DNA of 64,000 bases from CBDCTM01 sp965222005. Its GTDB lineage: Bacteria; Bacteroidota; Bacteroidia; Chitinophagales; Saprospiraceae. This document shows positions 62,806-64,000 of the stretch, piece by piece. Location: positions 62,001-126,000 of the forward strand of contig OZ244935.1 of assembly GCA_965222005.1 (NCBI GenBank), read 5' to 3'. How positions within the stretch are numbered: the stretch's first letter is position 1; each line of letters starts with the position of its first letter. The position numbers were made by a program, and so were the translations under genes. Under the pieces are notes generated by a model. That model searched no databases. It saw only the letters and a list, made by a program, of their open reading frames with translations, and was not told where the DNA came from.

Positions 62806-63762
62806 CTAAAATACCTGCTCGCCAATACTTCGGATAGTTGCCGAATCGCCCATCGTATAGTAGTGCAAACACGGAATGCCTGCTTTTTTCAGCTCTTTCG
62901 ATTGCTCAATGCACCACTCGATACCAACCTGCTTAACGGCTTGTTCATCACGGGCAGCAAGCACTTCTTTGGACAGGGCTTCCGGGAGGTTGACATGAAA
63001 CAGGCGCGGCAGCGAGCTGATTTGGTATTTTCGGGTCAGCGGTTTGAGGCCGGCTACAATGGGCACATGGATTCCGTTGGCTCTGCACAACTCGACGTAT
63101 TCAAAGTATTTTTGATTGTCAAAAAACATTTGGGTAACGATATAATTAGCCCCTGCATCCACTTTTGCTTTGGTAAATTGCAGGTCGGTATTGAGGTTGG
63201 GTGCTTCAAAGTGTTTTTCGGGATAACCTGCTATACCGATACAAAAATCCGTTTTCTCTCCATTCTCAATATTGTCATCCAGATATTTTCCGGTATTCAT
63301 ATCTACCACCTGCTTTACCAAGTCGAGGGCGTAGCTGTGGCCGGCTGGTTCCGGCACAAATTTGCCATCGAATTTGCGGGCATCGCCTCTAATAGCCAGT
63401 ACATTATTAATATTGAGAAAATTTAGATCGATCAACACATTTTCTGTGTCTTCTTTAGTAAACCCGCCACATATGAGGTGGGGGACAGCATCCACCCCAT
63501 AGCGATGTACAATGGAGGCGCATATGCCGACCGTACCCGGGCGCTTACGGATAGCCGTTTTTTCATAATACCCGCTTTCTCTTTTTTTATAAATAAATTC
63601 TTCCCGGTGGTAGGTCACATCAATAAAGGGAGGCTTAAATTCCATCAGGGGGTCGAGGGTATCGAAAATTGCCTGCATACCTCCGCCCTTCAATGGTGGC
63701 AACACTTCAAATGATACCAGGGTATCGCCTTTTGCTTTTTCGAAATAATGGGTAACCTTCAT
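62806..63762 (-). CDS. metF: 5,10-methylenetetrahydrofolate reductase
   Basis: The 318-residue TIM-barrel flavoprotein has FEVLPPLKGGGMQAIFDTLD with the catalytic Glu, FIDVTYHREE, CGGFTKEDTENVLIDLNFLN, NVLAIRGDARKFDG (folate/FAD loop), FCIGIAGYPEKHFEAPNLNT, KVDAGANYIVTQMFFDNQKY and VPIVAGLKPLT. It reduces methylene-THF to 5-methyl-THF for methionine synthesis. I prefer the ATG four codons inside the first possible start (MKVTHYFEKAKGDTLVS). It is a single-gene unit here, since metH is not in the window. Confidence 0.95.
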   Translation of the reverse strand: MKVTHYFEKAKGDTLVSFEVLPPLKGGGMQAIFDTLDPLMEFKPPFIDVTYHREEFIYKKRESGYYEKTAIRKRPGTVGICASIVHRYGVDAVPHLICGGFTKEDTENVLIDLNFLNINNVLAIRGDARKFDGKFVPEPAGHSYALDLVKQVVDMNTGKYLDDNIENGEKTDFCIGIAGYPEKHFEAPNLNTDLQFTKAKVDAGANYIVTQMFFDNQKYFEYVELCRANGIHVPIVAGLKPLTRKYQISSLPRLFHVNLPEALSKEVLAARDEQAVKQVGIEWCIEQSKELKKAGIPCLHYYTMGDSATIRSIGEQVF

Positions 63763-63863
63763 GCAATAAGACAAAACAGTTTGTGGGCTCGCCTACCGTT
63801 TTCATGTGGCAAACAAATGTAACGCTCCACAGTGGGATTTCAAAAAAATGAGACGACCTACTT

Positions 63864-64000
63864 CTATTTATCCTTCTTTTTCTTCTTTTTGAAATCGCCA
63901 TTCTTCCAGGCATCGAAGAATTGCTTCCAGGCGATAGGATTGAAGATGTTCATGGGAGGAGTCTGGCCAATGTAGTAATAATCGCGAGCTTGCTGCCGCA
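63864..64000 (-). CDS. C-terminal end of an unidentified protein (partial)
   Basis: On the minus strand a frame open to the right edge reads RQQARDYYYIGQTPPMNIFN, then PIAWKQFFDAWKNGDFKKKK and ends in a lysine run before the stop at 63864-63866. The rest of the gene is outside the window. No function can be assigned from 45 residues. Confidence 0.55.
   Translation of the reverse strand, partial: RQQARDYYYIGQTPPMNIFNPIAWKQFFDAWKNGDFKKKKKKDK

Noticed and set aside
62863..63426. 187-codon frame opposite metF
   Set aside because: Entirely inside a clear methylenetetrahydrofolate reductase gene on the other strand.

Overview
The window looks like a chromosomal segment of a Bacteroidota bacterium, probably a Saprospiria-type (Lewinella- or Haliscomenobacter-like) organism. 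The evidence is a dockerin-bearing protein with a type IX secretion (T9SS) C-terminal signal at the left edge, a protein with a gliding-motility-type C-terminal domain, a complete curli (csg) cluster of the Bacteroidota type, and AT-rich upstream regions without obvious Shine-Dalgarno sequences. Core genes are fairly GC-balanced. The stretch from about 17.2 to 29.0 kb is clearly more AT-rich.

Layout. (1) 0-6.1 kb: end of a T9SS-exported protein, a gliding-type surface protein, acetyl-CoA synthetase and a fatty acid hydroxylase/sterol desaturase-type membrane enzyme. (2) 6.1-7.4 kb: over 1.2 kb without a convincing gene. (3) 7.4-13.0 kb: a tight five-gene glycan operon (two GT4-type glycosyltransferases, a NodB-type polysaccharide deacetylase, a GT2 glycosyltransferase and a two-domain methyltransferase). 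(4) 13.1-29.0 kb: an accessory region containing six insertion sequences. Two nests can be resolved to the base from target duplications. In nest 1, an IS21-family element sits inside a 1.4-kb DDE element. In nest 2, an ISKra4-like element sits inside a second DDE element, which sits inside an IS110-family element. A further IS21-family element follows. Between them lie a membrane glycosyltransferase-like gene, a PadR regulator with a small Cys-rich membrane protein, and a methyltransferase, each bordered by attC-like hairpins with complementary AAC/GTT ends, as in integron cassettes. No integrase gene lies in the window.

(5) 29-33.2 kb: a BtpA-family protein, molybdate uptake genes modA, modB and modC, and a frameshifted outer-membrane protein gene. 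(6) 33.3-46 kb: a helical-repeat protein, an RRM RNA-binding protein, an RDD membrane protein, a porin-like protein, a double-domain M16 peptidase, a zinc-peptidase/propeller/barrel protein, an amidase and an aldo/keto reductase. (7) 46-53 kb: the curli cluster, transcribed leftward as csgA-like, csgB-like, csgE, csgF, csgG and a propeller lipoprotein. A LuxR-type response regulator lies upstream, and the regulator and the csg operon share a 14-bp upstream motif. (8) 53-64 kb: prohibitin-like and DUF2157 membrane proteins, a DUF2279 protein, a PepSY protein, fumarylacetoacetase, an M14 carboxypeptidase, methylenetetrahydrofolate reductase and the end of one more gene.

Two families of short dispersed intergenic repeats occur: one at 29.9 and 39.8 kb, and one with CATGTTTAAA-type inverted ends at 46.1, 53.1 and, in diverged form, 62.5 kb. 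All functional calls come from reading the sequence and its motifs; no database search was possible.
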